This document shows, piece after piece, positions 8,227 through 16,600 of a DNA stretch of 64,000 nt. Source of the stretch: JACVRW01 sp963846505. GTDB lineage: Bacteria; Actinomycetota; Thermoleophilia; Solirubrobacterales; Thermoleophilaceae. How positions within the stretch are numbered: position 1 is the first letter of the stretch; every line of letters starts with the position of its first letter. The stretch spans positions 620,001 to 684,000 of the forward strand of contig CAWJWD010000006.1 in the NCBI GenBank assembly GCA_963846505.1, in the 5' to 3' direction. The notes under the pieces were generated by a model. It made no database searches, had not been told where the DNA came from, and worked only from the letters and a program-made list of their open reading frames with translations. Made by a program: the position numbers and the translations under genes.

Positions 8227-9339
8227 CTAGTCCTCGCAGCCGACGCCGTCGCCGTCGCTGTCGAGCCCGTACGGATCGCTGCCGTTGACGTACACCGGGC
8301 CTTCCACGTAGCGAGGCCCGTTGCCCGACCCGCCGGCGCAGTCGACGTCCGAGCCGGGCGGGATGCAGGGGTCGTAGCCCTGGCAGTCCCCGCTGGGCTG
8401 CTCGGGTGCCGGAGGAGGAGGCGGCGGCTTCGGCTTCGGGCACTGCGACTTGGAGATCCGCACCTTGCCGCCGCCGGTCTTGCGCATGTGCTGGCGTACC
8501 GCGACCCAGGAGTCTCCGCGCGGCGCGAGCACCCAGCGCCCGCGGAAGGTCTGGACGACGACGCGCCCGCTGCAGACGTCGCGGTCACGGCCGCGCAGGC
8601 TGATGCTCACCACCGCGCGGTCGCCCGACAGCCGTGCTCGCGCCGAGCGCACGCTCACGCCGAGCGTGCGCCGGTGACCGAGCTTCCAACTCGCGAAGGA
8701 GCCGATCTTCCGCTTGACCTGCCGCGAGAGCAGCCGCCACGCCGTCGCGTACCGGTGCCGCGAGACGAGGCGGTAGTAGCGGCGCATGAAGGCGGTCGCC
8801 GAGCGCTCCAACCCGTGCTGTCGATCAGCCCGCGAGAAGTGGAAGTCACCATCGCAGGCCGCCCAGGCACCGGCGTCCGCGCGGCTCGCCGCGCCGTCGG
8901 CGTCGACGTAGGGCTGCTCGCGGTCGAAGGTGGTCTCGACCATCTCCGCCCAGCCGCTGCGCAATTGCTCGAGGCCGACGTCGACTCCGTCGTCGCGATC
9001 GACGTAGAAGAGCGAGCGCCCCGAGCCGTCGACGCCGTATCGCACGCTGTCGCGCACGAGGAAGACGCTGCGGCCGAGCACCAGCCGCTCGAGCTGCTCG
9101 ACGGCCTGCTGGCCGCCGCACTCGCCGACGCTCGGCGCGTCGATGCCGACCAGGCGCACCCCGAGCACGACCCCGCCCGCGAGCTGCGCGTTGACCGAAT
9201 CGCCGCTGACGACCTCGGCCACCTGCGCCGGCGTTCGATCCTGCGCGTGCGCGAACGGCGCCGGCGCGGCGATCCCCGCAATCAGCACTCCGGCAATGAC
9301 GAGTAAAAAGCGTCGACCCAGCACTAGCGGGCGACACAC
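8227..9339 (-). CDS. Secreted thermonuclease-like protein with Excalibur tail
   Basis: A 370-residue exported protein. A signal segment covers about 10-35 (FLLVIAGVLIAGIAAPAPFA), followed by an SNase-like barrel (about 38-160) with the VRLVGIDAP motif carrying the active-site Arg, a Glu in GGQQAVEQLE and a second Arg (GSGRSLFYVD). The middle (about 165-300) is unassigned and basic. After a poly-Pro linker the C-terminus (DPYGLDSDGDGVGCED) is an Excalibur calcium-binding motif, a module often fused to surface nucleases. It is likely an extracellular Ca-dependent nuclease. A second GTG a few codons in is an alternative start. Confidence 0.85.
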   Translation of the reverse strand: MCRPLVLGRRFLLVIAGVLIAGIAAPAPFAHAQDRTPAQVAEVVSGDSVNAQLAGGVVLGVRLVGIDAPSVGECGGQQAVEQLERLVLGRSVFLVRDSVRYGVDGSGRSLFYVDRDDGVDVGLEQLRSGWAEMVETTFDREQPYVDADGAASRADAGAWAACDGDFHFSRADRQHGLERSATAFMRRYYRLVSRHRYATAWRLLSRQVKRKIGSFASWKLGHRRTLGVSVRSARARLSGDRAVVSISLRGRDRDVCSGRVVVQTFRGRWVLAPRGDSWVAVRQHMRKTGGGKVRISKSQCPKPKPPPPPPAPEQPSGDCQGYDPCIPPGSDVDCAGGSGNGPRYVEGPVYVNGSDPYGLDSDGDGVGCED

Positions 9340-9379
9340 TATGCCCGATGCGGCTGCCGCGCAAGTCGCAGCGGCGCGA

Positions 9380-10048
9380 TCACTCGCCGAGGAACCGCCG
9401 CTCGATGCCGTCGAGCACGACCTCGAGCGCGGCGTCGAAGTCGGTGTCGTGCGACTCGCCGCGACCGGTCGGAAAGACGCGCGACATGCGCGGGAAGGTG
9501 TCCGGGTCGGCGGCGCGCAGCTGCTGCTCGAGCTGTGGGTCCTCGCGCAGCGTGACGACGTGCAGCGCGTTGCCCAGCGTCCACTCGTGCACGATGCGCA
9601 GCGCCGTCCAGGCGTCGGCCGGGTCGAGGTCGAGGGCGGCCACGGCGGTGGCCGACTGCTCGGCGCGGCGGAGCTGGTTGGGGCCGACGCGCGGCCCGCG
9701 GCCGAAGGCGGTGAGCATCCACGGGTGGGCGAGGTAGGCGTCGTGCGCCCGGCGGGCGATCAGCCGCAGCGCCCCGCGCCAGTCGTCCGGCAACGGCTCC
9801 GGGACGAGCAGTTCGCCGCTGACCTCGTTCAGCATCAGCGCAATCAGGTCGTCCTTGGAGGCGATGTGGCTGTAGAGGCTCATCGGCCGCGCTTGGAGAC
9901 GGGCGGCCACGCGGCGGATCGAGACGGCGTCGAGGCCCTCGGCGTCGGCGAGCTCCAGCGCGGCGCGAACCACGGCGGCGCGCGTCAGCCCGGTCGCGTC
10001 GGCCTGCTCCGGCTCGTCCCAGGCGAGGTCGGTCGCACGGTTCGGCAC
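9380..10048 (-). CDS. TetR family transcriptional regulator
   Basis: A 222-residue repressor. The N-terminal HTH is clear at about 27-70 (AALELADAEGLDAVSIRRVA, then MSLYSHIASKDDLIALML). The C-terminal ligand domain is of the tetracycline-repressor type (AHPWMLTAF, ALRIVHEWTLGN). The frame runs open far upstream, antisense to the oxidoreductase gene. The GTG at 10048 gives the normal family N-terminus, and an inverted repeat lies just upstream. It probably autoregulates and may control the divergent FAD gene. Confidence 0.9.
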   Translation of the reverse strand: MPNRATDLAWDEPEQADATGLTRAAVVRAALELADAEGLDAVSIRRVAARLQARPMSLYSHIASKDDLIALMLNEVSGELLVPEPLPDDWRGALRLIARRAHDAYLAHPWMLTAFGRGPRVGPNQLRRAEQSATAVAALDLDPADAWTALRIVHEWTLGNALHVVTLREDPQLEQQLRAADPDTFPRMSRVFPTGRGESHDTDFDAALEVVLDGIERRFLGE

Positions 10049-10066
10049 GAGCGGGACGATACCGTG

Positions 10067-10103
10067 CCGTACGCTGTATCGCTTCTGCCGATACGGTGTA
10101 CGG
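10067..10103. promoter_or_regulatory. Inverted repeat in the tetR / FAD-gene divergent region
   Basis: Arms CCGTACGCTGTATCG (10067-10081) and CGATACGGTGTACGG (10089-10103) are complementary at 13 of 15 positions around a 7-bp spacer. Placement 19 nt from the tetR start and 45 nt from the oxidoreductase start is right for a TetR operator serving both genes. Confidence 0.6.
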
Positions 10104-10147
10104 CGTCTTTCGGACCGACCACTGACGCGACTGGAGCGACCGACCGG

Positions 10148-11659
10148 ATGGAGCGACTCGACGTGATGGAACGACCCGACCCGCTGCGCGAGCGGCCGAC
10201 CCTGATCCTGGGCGCCGGGCCGGCCGGGCTGACCGCCGGCTACCTGCTCGCCAAGCAGGGCCTCCCCGTGATCGTGTTCGAGGCCGAGGACCAGGTCGGC
10301 GGCATCGCCAAGACCGAGGTGCGCGAGGGTCCGGGCGGCGAGTACCGCTTCGACCTCGGGGGGCACCGCTTCTTCACCAAGGTCGAGGAGGTCGACGACC
10401 TCTGGCACGAGATCATGCGCGAGGAGTTCCTGCTGCGTCCGCGCATGTCGCGCATCTACTGGCGTCGGCGCTTCCTCGACTACCCGCTGCGCGGGCCGGA
10501 CGTGATCTGCAAGCTCGGCCCCGTCGAGCTGACCCGCTGCATGGCCTCGTACGCCCGCGCCCAGCTGCGCCCCAAGGGCGAGGAGCGCACCTTCGAAGAG
10601 TGGGTGACCAACCGCTTCGGCAAGCGCCTGTTCGACAACTTCTTCCGGTCCTACACGGAGAAGCTCTGGGGCACGCCCGTCTCGGAGATCCGCGCCGACT
10701 GGGCCGCGCAGCGGATCAAGGGCCTGTCGTTCACGAGTGCGGCGAAGGCCGCCTTCCTCGGCAACAAGGACAACGAGATCAAGTCGCTGATCAGCGAGTT
10801 CCACTACCCCCGCTACGGCCCCGGCCAGATGTGGGAGACGATGACCGACGACATCCGCCGACTCGGCGGCCAGGTGCTGCTCGAGACGCCCGTCGAGCGG
10901 CTGGAGCTGCGCGACGGCCGCGTGGCGAGCGTGCGCGCCGGGAGCCGCGACTACGCCGCCAACCAGGTCATCTCCTCGCTGCCGCTGCGCAACGCGATCG
11001 GCATGCTCGAGCCCGCGGCGCCGACCGAGGTGCGCGGCGCCGCCAAGGGCCTGCGCTACCGCGACTTCCTGACGGTGTCGCTCGTGCTCGACGGCGACGA
11101 CCTCTTCCCCGACAACTGGATCTACATCCACGAGCCCGGGGTCGACGTCGGGCGGATCCAGAACTTCCGCTCCTGGAGCCCGTGGATGGTGCCGGACCCG
11201 AGCAAGGCCTGCATCGGCATGGAGTACTTCTGCTTCGCCGGCGACGAGCTCTGGGACATGGACGACGACGCGCTCGTCGCCAAGGCGATGCGCGAGCTCG
11301 AGCAGCTCGGCCTGGCACGGCGCGAGGCGCTGAAGCTCGGCTTCGTCACGCGCGTGCCGAAGGCGTATCCGATCTACGACATGGACTACTCGGACCGGAT
11401 CGAGACGCTGAAGGATTGGCTGGCCGGCATCGACAACCTGCAGCAGGTCGGCCGCAACGGGCTGCACCGCTACAACAACAGCGATCACTCGATGCTGACC
11501 GCCATGCGCGCCGTCGACAACCTCGTCCTCGGGACCGACCACGACCTCTGGGCCGTCAACGCCGAGTCGGCCTACCACGAAGAAGAGGCCCAGGACGCCC
11601 AGCAGCCCTACATCGACGCGCCCGAGACGAAGGCCCAGCAGGGGTCGTTGACGAGCTGA
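10148..11659 (+). CDS. FAD-dependent oxidoreductase (UDP-galactopyranose mutase / protoporphyrinogen oxidase-like)
   Basis: A 503-residue flavoprotein. The dinucleotide-binding GAGPAGLTAGYLLAKQG sits at residues 21-37, followed by FEAEDQVGGIAKTE, the second FAD contact of this family. The middle contains the GHRFFTK and EKLWGTP stretches seen in mutase-like amine-oxidase relatives. The C-terminal FAD contact is GRNGLHRYNNSDHSML. In many genomes such proteins sit with glycosyltransferases, but none is present here. The exact substrate (sugar nucleotide, carotenoid or porphyrin) is not decidable. An internal ATG at 10166 is an alternative start. It is divergent from tetR and shares its operator region. 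Confidence 0.85.
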   Translation: MERLDVMERPDPLRERPTLILGAGPAGLTAGYLLAKQGLPVIVFEAEDQVGGIAKTEVREGPGGEYRFDLGGHRFFTKVEEVDDLWHEIMREEFLLRPRMSRIYWRRRFLDYPLRGPDVICKLGPVELTRCMASYARAQLRPKGEERTFEEWVTNRFGKRLFDNFFRSYTEKLWGTPVSEIRADWAAQRIKGLSFTSAAKAAFLGNKDNEIKSLISEFHYPRYGPGQMWETMTDDIRRLGGQVLLETPVERLELRDGRVASVRAGSRDYAANQVISSLPLRNAIGMLEPAAPTEVRGAAKGLRYRDFLTVSLVLDGDDLFPDNWIYIHEPGVDVGRIQNFRSWSPWMVPDPSKACIGMEYFCFAGDELWDMDDDALVAKAMRELEQLGLARREALKLGFVTRVPKAYPIYDMDYSDRIETLKDWLAGIDNLQQVGRNGLHRYNNSDHSMLTAMRAVDNLVLGTDHDLWAVNAESAYHEEEAQDAQQPYIDAPETKAQQGSLTS

Positions 11660-11660
11660 C

Positions 11661-11690
11661 TTGACATGTGACCTTTTGGTCACGTATGGT
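11661..11690 (+). promoter_or_regulatory. Promoter with embedded ArsR-type operator
   Basis: A consensus -35 TTGACA (11661-11666) and a -10 TATGGT (11685-11690) are 18 bp apart. Between them lies the inverted repeat GTGACC-TTTT-GGTCAC (11668-11683). The ATG at 11698 is only 8 nt beyond the -10, so the message would be leaderless or nearly so. Confidence 0.7.
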
Positions 11691-11697
11691 CCTCGCC

Positions 11698-12465
11698 ATG
11701 GACGAGGTCTTCAAGGCACTCGCAGACCCGACGCGCAGGAGCCTGCTCGACGAGCTGTTCGAGCAGGACGGGCAGACCCTGAGCGCGCTCGAGCAGCGAC
11801 TGCCGATGACGCGCTTCGGCGTGATGAAGCATCTGAAGGTGCTCGAGGAGGCGGGGCTGGTCGTGACCAAGAAGCGCGGTCGCGAGAAGCTGCACTTCCT
11901 CAACCCCGTCCCGATCAGGCTCGCCCACGACCGCTGGGTGAGCAAATACGCGGAGCCGTGGGCCGCCGGCCTGAGCGAGCTCAAGCGCGACATCGAGGAG
12001 GACACCATGGAGAAGGTCTTCGAGGTCTACATCAAGACGACGCCGGAGCGGCTGTGGGAGGCGATCACCGACCCCCAGCAGCGCGCCAAGTACAACTTCG
12101 GCGTGGGCGTCACGTCGGACTGGACCCCCGGCTCCCGCTACGAGTCGGTGCACGAGCAGGCAGGCATCTCGATCGCCGAGGGCGAGAACCTCGAGGTCGA
12201 CCCGCCGCGGCGGCTGGTGCAGAGCTTCACCGCGCTCTGGGGCGACGACGTCAAGGCCGAGGGCACCTCGCGCGTGACCTGGGACATCGAGCAGGTCGAG
12301 GACTCCTGCCGGCTGACCGTCACGCACGACGAGTTGCGCGAGGGCGCCAACGACCAGCTCTTCGGCGGCTGGCCGATGATCCTCTCCGGCCTCAAGACCT
12401 ACCTGGAGACCGGCGAGCTGCTCACCACCCCCGGCTCGCTGCGGTACTCGGGGGCGGGCGCTTGA
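11698..12465 (+). CDS. ArsR-type HTH fused to SRPBCC (AHSA1) domain
   Basis: A 255-residue fusion. Residues 1-95 are an ArsR-family winged helix (FKALADPTRRSLLDELF, recognition helix MTRFGVMKHLKVLEEAGLVV). Residues 100-245 are a START/AHSA1-like SRPBCC ligand-binding fold (VYIKTTPERLWEAITDP, then TWDIEQVEDSCRLTVTHDEL). Elsewhere these are usually two adjacent genes. Here one polypeptide may sense a hydrophobic ligand and regulate directly. The promoter carries an operator-like repeat, suggesting autoregulation. The start chosen is the ATG at 11698, because upstream codons lie in the promoter. Confidence 0.9.
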   Translation: MDEVFKALADPTRRSLLDELFEQDGQTLSALEQRLPMTRFGVMKHLKVLEEAGLVVTKKRGREKLHFLNPVPIRLAHDRWVSKYAEPWAAGLSELKRDIEEDTMEKVFEVYIKTTPERLWEAITDPQQRAKYNFGVGVTSDWTPGSRYESVHEQAGISIAEGENLEVDPPRRLVQSFTALWGDDVKAEGTSRVTWDIEQVEDSCRLTVTHDELREGANDQLFGGWPMILSGLKTYLETGELLTTPGSLRYSGAGA

Positions 12466-13076
12466 GCGCAGCGCTCTCCCTGGAGACCCCGCACGGCGAG
12501 GCCCGCGCCCACCTGCACCCCGCCTCCAGCCCCCGCGCCGCGCTCGTGCTCGGCCACGGGGCCGGGGGCGGCGTGGGCGCCCCGGACCTCGTCGCCTCGA
12601 CGGAGGTGGCACTGGCCGCAGGCATCAGCGTCGCCCTCGTCGAGCAGCCCTATCGCGTGGCCGGACGCCGCAGCGCCGCACCGGCGGCACAGCTCGACGC
12701 GGCCTGGATCGCGGTCGTCGAGCAGCTCGTCGCCGGTGAGCTTGCCGGCCTGCCGCTGATCGCCGGCGGACGCTCGTCGGGTGCGCGCGTCGCTTGTCGC
12801 ACGGCAGCCGCCACCGGGGCGATCGGCGTGCTCTGCCTCGCCTTCCCGCTCCAGCCGCCCGCCCGCAAGGGCAAGCAGCCGGCGCCGGACCGCCTGCCCG
12901 AGCTCGACGCCGTCACCGTCCCCACGCTCGTCGTCCAGGGCGAGGGCGACCAGTTCGGCATGCCGCCCGAGGGACCGCGGCGAACGGTGGTGAAGGTGCG
13001 CGGCAACCACAGCCTGCGCTCCGATCTCGCGGCGCTCAGCGAAGCGGTACGCGCCTGGCTGACACGTGTGACTTGA
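12462..13076 (+). CDS. Alpha/beta hydrolase family protein
   Basis: A 204-residue alpha/beta hydrolase of the small KANL3/Tex30-like type. The GHGAGGG oxyanion strand is at about residue 28 and the nucleophile elbow is GGRSSGARVA at about 105. An acid follows VPTLVVQGEGDQFG, and the catalytic His lies in VRGNHSLRSDL. The TTG start overlaps the stop of the ArsR-SRPBCC gene (TTGA), indicating translational coupling, so it probably acts on or near the ligand sensed by that regulator. Substrate unknown. Confidence 0.8.
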   Translation: MSAALSLETPHGEARAHLHPASSPRAALVLGHGAGGGVGAPDLVASTEVALAAGISVALVEQPYRVAGRRSAAPAAQLDAAWIAVVEQLVAGELAGLPLIAGGRSSGARVACRTAAATGAIGVLCLAFPLQPPARKGKQPAPDRLPELDAVTVPTLVVQGEGDQFGMPPEGPRRTVVKVRGNHSLRSDLAALSEAVRAWLTRVT

Positions 13077-13095
13077 CTTCAACTGCACTTGAAGG
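13073..13095 (+). promoter_or_regulatory. Candidate operator upstream of the ABC exporter genes
   Basis: TTGACT (13073-13078) overlaps the near-perfect inverted repeat ACTTCAA-CTGCAC-TTGAAGG (13076-13095). The repeat sits 18 nt before the ABC ATPase start and resembles MerR-type operators, but no convincing -10 is placed correctly. Confidence 0.3.
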
Positions 13096-13113
13096 TGCAC
13101 CATCTCTACCTTC

Positions 13114-13911
13114 ATGGCTCGCATGCAGGCCCTGGAGATCACCGACCTCGTCAAGCGCTACCCCACGGGTACGGAAGCGCTCAAGGGCGTGTCGCTGGAG
13201 ATCGAGGACGGCGAGTTCGCCGGCCTGCTCGGTCCCAACGGCGCCGGCAAGTCGACGCTGATCCACTGCACCACCGGCCTCGCCCAGCCGACCTCGGGCG
13301 ACATCCAGGTCTTCGGCCACGACGCCGTCAACCACTACCAGGACGCGCGCATGGCGGTGGGCCTCGCGCCGCAGGAGCTCAACCTCGACTGGTTCCTGAC
13401 GCTGGAGGAGACGCTCGACTACCACGGCGGCTACTTCGGCATGCCCAAGCGCGAGCGTCGCGAGCGCACGCGGGAGCTGCTCGACACGTTCTCCCTGAGC
13501 GCGAAGAAGGACGACCGCACGCGCACGCTCTCGGGCGGCATGAAGCGACGCCTGATCCTCGCGCGCGCGTTGATGCACCGCCCGCGGCTGCTGATCCTCG
13601 ACGAGCCGACCGCGGGCGTGGACGTCGAGCTGCGGCTGGAGCTGTGGCACTACGTGCAGCGCATCAACGCCGAGGGGACCACGATCCTGCTCACCACGCA
13701 CTACCTCGAAGAGGCCGAGCAGCTCTGCGACAAGATCGCCTTCATCAACCACGGCGAGATCGTCGCGCGCGGAACGAGCGCCGAGCTGGCCACGCAGTAC
13801 GGGGTCGGCGGCCTCGAGGACGCGTACCTCGAGCTGGTCGGACGCAAGGAGTTGTCGCGGGCGCACATCGTGGACGACGAGGAAGCCGTCGTGGGCGAGG
13901 GCGCGGCATGA
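13114..13911 (+). CDS. ABC-2 type exporter, ATP-binding subunit
   Basis: A 265-residue ATPase with Walker A GPNGAGKST (about 42-50), Q-loop APQELN, signature LSGGMKRRL (about 140), Walker B LLILDEPTAGVD and the H-loop His in LLTTHYLEEAEQL. Sequence style matches the DrrA/NodI group, which drives drug or polysaccharide export. It overlaps the permease gene by 4 nt (ATGA). Confidence 0.93.
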   Translation: MARMQALEITDLVKRYPTGTEALKGVSLEIEDGEFAGLLGPNGAGKSTLIHCTTGLAQPTSGDIQVFGHDAVNHYQDARMAVGLAPQELNLDWFLTLEETLDYHGGYFGMPKRERRERTRELLDTFSLSAKKDDRTRTLSGGMKRRLILARALMHRPRLLILDEPTAGVDVELRLELWHYVQRINAEGTTILLTTHYLEEAEQLCDKIAFINHGEIVARGTSAELATQYGVGGLEDAYLELVGRKELSRAHIVDDEEAVVGEGAA

Positions 13912-14735
13912 GCACCGAGGACGCGGTGCTCGCGCCGGAGCAGCCGCACGCGCAGCGCCGCCGCGGCCTGACCGCGGGGCAGATCCGCTTCTTGGCGCTG
14001 CTGCGACGCGAGGTCAATCGCTTCATGAAGATCAAGCGCCAGACGCTCGGCGCGCCGCTGCTCGAGACGTTCCTCTACATCTCGGTGTTCGGTGCAGCGC
14101 TCGGCTCGCGCATCGACAAGCTCGACGGGGTCGACTACGTCGTGTTCGTGATCCCCGGGCTGATCATGATGGCCTGGGCGATGAACGCCTTCGCCAACAA
14201 CTCGTCGTCGATCCTGCAGCAGAAGTTCCAGCGCGCGATCGACGACCAGCTGTCCTCCCCCGCCTCGCCGCTCGAGCTGCTGCTCGGCTTCGCCTTCGGC
14301 GGCTTCATGCGCGGACTGCTGGTCGCGGGCCTCACCTTCGTCGCCGCCTCGCTGCTGGTGGACCTGCCGGTCGCCGAGCCGCTGGTGCTGATCCCGTCGC
14401 TGCTGCTGGTCGGCTTCTTCTTCGCCCAGCTCGGCGTGCTCGTGGGCGTGCGGGCCGAGCAGTTCGACGACGTCTCCTTCTACCAGACGTTCGTGCTCCA
14501 GCCGCTGATCTTCCTCGGCGGCGTCTTCTACTCGGCGACGCTGCTGCCGCAGCCGTTCGAAACGCTCACCCGGCTCGACCCCGTCTACTACATGATCAAC
14601 CTCGTGCGCTACGGCTTCCTGGGCACGTCGCACGTCAACGTCGCGCTGTCCATGGGAGCGCTCGTGGTGGCGGCCGGCGCGCTGTTCGCGATCAACTACC
14701 GGATGTTCAGCGTCGGCACGAAGCTCCGGGCGTAG
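13908..14735 (+). CDS. ABC-2 type exporter, permease subunit
   Basis: A 275-residue membrane protein with about six helices and the ABC-2 layout: a cytosolic amphipathic N-terminus, the PLLETFLYISVFGAALGSRI first helix, and the conserved QPLIFLGGVFYSATLLPQP loop before the last helices. It pairs with the ATPase immediately upstream to form a NodJ/DrrB-like exporter. No dedicated substrate gene is adjacent. Confidence 0.92.
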   Translation: MSTEDAVLAPEQPHAQRRRGLTAGQIRFLALLRREVNRFMKIKRQTLGAPLLETFLYISVFGAALGSRIDKLDGVDYVVFVIPGLIMMAWAMNAFANNSSSILQQKFQRAIDDQLSSPASPLELLLGFAFGGFMRGLLVAGLTFVAASLLVDLPVAEPLVLIPSLLLVGFFFAQLGVLVGVRAEQFDDVSFYQTFVLQPLIFLGGVFYSATLLPQPFETLTRLDPVYYMINLVRYGFLGTSHVNVALSMGALVVAAGALFAINYRMFSVGTKLRA

Positions 14736-14811
14736 TTCGCGACCCGTCGAGGACGGTCCGGCGGACGACCAGTACGGCGGCTCCGGCGGCTGAGGCGGCC
14801 GCGTGGCGCCG

Positions 14812-15558
14812 TCAGCGCCGCTCTTCGACGAACAGCTCCAGAGCTCGCTGTCCTGCCGGGTGGGCGCGCAGGTCCTCGATCAAGCGCCCGAGCGACGGCG
14901 GCAGCAGCTCGGGCTGCGGCAACGGCACGCCGTAGCCGGGCGGCACCAGCACCGACGCGGACAGGGCCGCGAAGGTGAGATCGGCGGCGGTGAAGCGACC
15001 GCAGCAGAGATAGCCGCCCCCGGCTTCCAGCCCCTGTGCGACCGCATCGAACGCCTCGTGCACGTTGCGCAGGTCGACCTGCTTGGTGTCCGGCGTGACC
15101 GCGAGCTCGCGCTTGGCCCAGCGGACCGCCACCGGCCAGCCGAGCGTCAGCGCGTACCGCTCCCACGTGGGAACGCCCTGGTTGTTGTAGGGCAGCATCA
15201 GCGCCCGCTGGTCGAGCATGTGCGCGTACATCAGCCGTCGTCCCTCGGGGCCGAGGCCGTCGTCGAGCCAGCGGCACACCGACTGCACCTCGCTGCGCTC
15301 GTCCGGGTCGGCCGGAAACAGCCGCCGCTCCTCGGGCAGATGGCGATCGGCGTAGGCGAGGATCTCCTCCGACTCGGCGAAGACGCCCTCCGGCGCGACC
15401 AACACGGGCACGGTCTGCCCACCTCCGGCACGGCGCGCGGCCACGCGGTGCACGCCCTGGACGTGACGCTCCTCGCGATAGTCGAGCCCCGCGCGCTCCA
15501 GCGCCCAGCGAGCCTTCTCGCAGAAGTGGCTGATCGGAATCGTGACGAGGCGACGCAC
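14812..15558 (-). CDS. Glutathione S-transferase family protein
   Basis: A 248-residue protein with a thioredoxin-like N-terminal domain (ISHFCEKARWALERAG, the Cys/Ser-type active-site helix, then VPVLV cis-Pro) and an all-helical C-terminal domain (FTAADLTFAALSA). Actinobacteria usually lack glutathione, so it may use another thiol or be a structural GST. It starts at a GTG inside the hairpin that follows the catalase gene. Confidence 0.85.
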   Translation of the reverse strand: MRRLVTIPISHFCEKARWALERAGLDYREERHVQGVHRVAARRAGGGQTVPVLVAPEGVFAESEEILAYADRHLPEERRLFPADPDERSEVQSVCRWLDDGLGPEGRRLMYAHMLDQRALMLPYNNQGVPTWERYALTLGWPVAVRWAKRELAVTPDTKQVDLRNVHEAFDAVAQGLEAGGGYLCCGRFTAADLTFAALSASVLVPPGYGVPLPQPELLPPSLGRLIEDLRAHPAGQRALELFVEERR

Positions 15559-15597
15559 GGCGCTCGGTCCACCCTACGGGACCGAGCGCCGCGCGTC
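15552..15597. terminator. Hairpin between Mn-catalase and GST genes
   Basis: A 19-bp stem (15552-15570 with 15579-15597, 18 of 19 paired) closes an 8-nt loop, lying just beyond the catalase stop. There is no clear U-run, so it may act as a strong stem-only or bidirectional terminator. Its distal arm contains the GTG start of the GST gene. Confidence 0.55.
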
Positions 15598-15614
15598 GTC
15601 ACCTACTCAGACGA

Positions 15615-16488
15615 TCAGGAGAGGCCCGCTTCGCTGCGCAGCCGCTGAGCGATCTCGGCGATCTCCTCGGGCGCGTAGTCGGGGGCGAATACGTCCGGCT
15701 GGGCCGGCAGGTCGTTGGGCTCGGCGCCCTCCGGCGGGCCGTCGGCGACCTCGAGCTCCTCGCCGGTCTCGGGGTGCGGGCCGTTGAAGACCGCGACGAT
15801 CTCCCTGTAGTCGTCGGGCGAGAAGCGGTAGAGGCGCTTGTGGTCGCCCTTCTCGATGTGCGGCTGGCACTCGGGAATCTTCTCGGTCGGGATCCGCGGC
15901 GTCGGGAACATCTTCGTCAGGTCCGCGCCGGTGAGCTTCTCGAGCGCGCGGGCGTAGGCGATCTGGTGCACGCCGCCGCGCACGAGCAGGTAGCCGGTCA
16001 GCGCCCGGGCCGCCGGGTGCTCGACCATCTCGTAGACCTTCAGCTTGTTGTTGCGTGCGCCGGTCTCGAGGAAGAAGTTGTGGGTCAGGTCCTCGACGAG
16101 GTCGCCGGACGAGAAGACGTAGTCGCCCGTCCAGGGCTTGCCCATCGAGTCCGCCACCAGCGCGGCCTTGCCGCCGGCGATGAAGTGCTGGGTGTTGCGG
16201 GCGTCCTTGGCCGTCCGCCAGGTCGGCGTCGGTGAGCATCGTGTTGATCGTCATCGCGACCAGCTCGATGTGGCCGTACTCCTCGGCGGCGATGTTGGCG
16301 ATCAGGTCGTAGAACGGCCGCGCGCCGGCGCGGTTGCGGAAGTTGAACGACTGGAACGTGTAGTTCATCAGCGTCGACATCTCGCCGAAGCGCCCGCCCA
16401 GCAGCTCCTGCACGGCCGCGGCGCCGTCGGGATCGGGGTCGGACGGCGGCGGCAGCTCGGTGCCGATGCGGTCGAGGCGCAGGATCAT
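15615..16488 (-). pseudogene. Manganese catalase, single frameshift
   Basis: Repaired length is 290 residues, normal for non-haem di-Mn catalases, which convert hydrogen peroxide to water and oxygen. Metal-ligand motifs of the ferritin-like bundle are visible: QELLGGRFGEMSTLMNYTFQ, the EEYGHIELVA helix, and later EHPAARALTGYLLVRGGVHQ. The reading frame breaks once at about 16209-16210 (an extra base after GGC in DLADG-KDARNT), with nothing lost on either side. An ATG at 16488 follows GGAGG, a strong ribosome site. A SigB/SigF-like promoter lies at 16526-16549. Confidence 0.85.
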
Positions 16489-16525
16489 GGGAGGACCTCC
16501 GGGGACGAGGGACGGAGGCTCTCGG

Positions 16526-16549
16526 CTACCCGAGCATTCGTCTTGAAAC
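16526..16549 (-). promoter_or_regulatory. SigB/SigF-like promoter of Mn-catalase
   Basis: Read on the minus strand, GTTT (16549-16546) is followed after 14 nt by GGGTAG (16531-16526), matching the general-stress sigma pattern GTTT-N14-16-GGGTA. It lies 38 nt from the catalase start. Confidence 0.6.
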
Positions 16550-16566
16550 CTCTGCTCGAGCCACGT

Positions 16567-16591
16567 GTTCACGCCCGCTTCGTTCGGGTAG
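16567..16591 (+). promoter_or_regulatory. SigB/SigF-like promoter of the Zn-dehydrogenase
   Basis: GTTC (16567-16570), 15 nt, then GGGTAG (16586-16591), 10 nt before the dehydrogenase ATG. It is divergent from and adjacent to the catalase promoter of the same type. Confidence 0.5.
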
Positions 16592-16600
16592 CGGCGGCCC

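Noticed and set aside
4498..8288. Long open frames of up to about 1000 codons overlapping the giant LamG gene in other frames
   Set aside because: They are Arg/Ala/Gly/Asp-rich shadow translations of a GC-rich gene, with no domains, signal peptide or ribosome sites.
10049..11683. Upstream extension of the tetR frame, antisense to the FAD gene
   Set aside because: Composition is a shadow of the oxidoreductase, and the repressor domain starts at GTG 10048.
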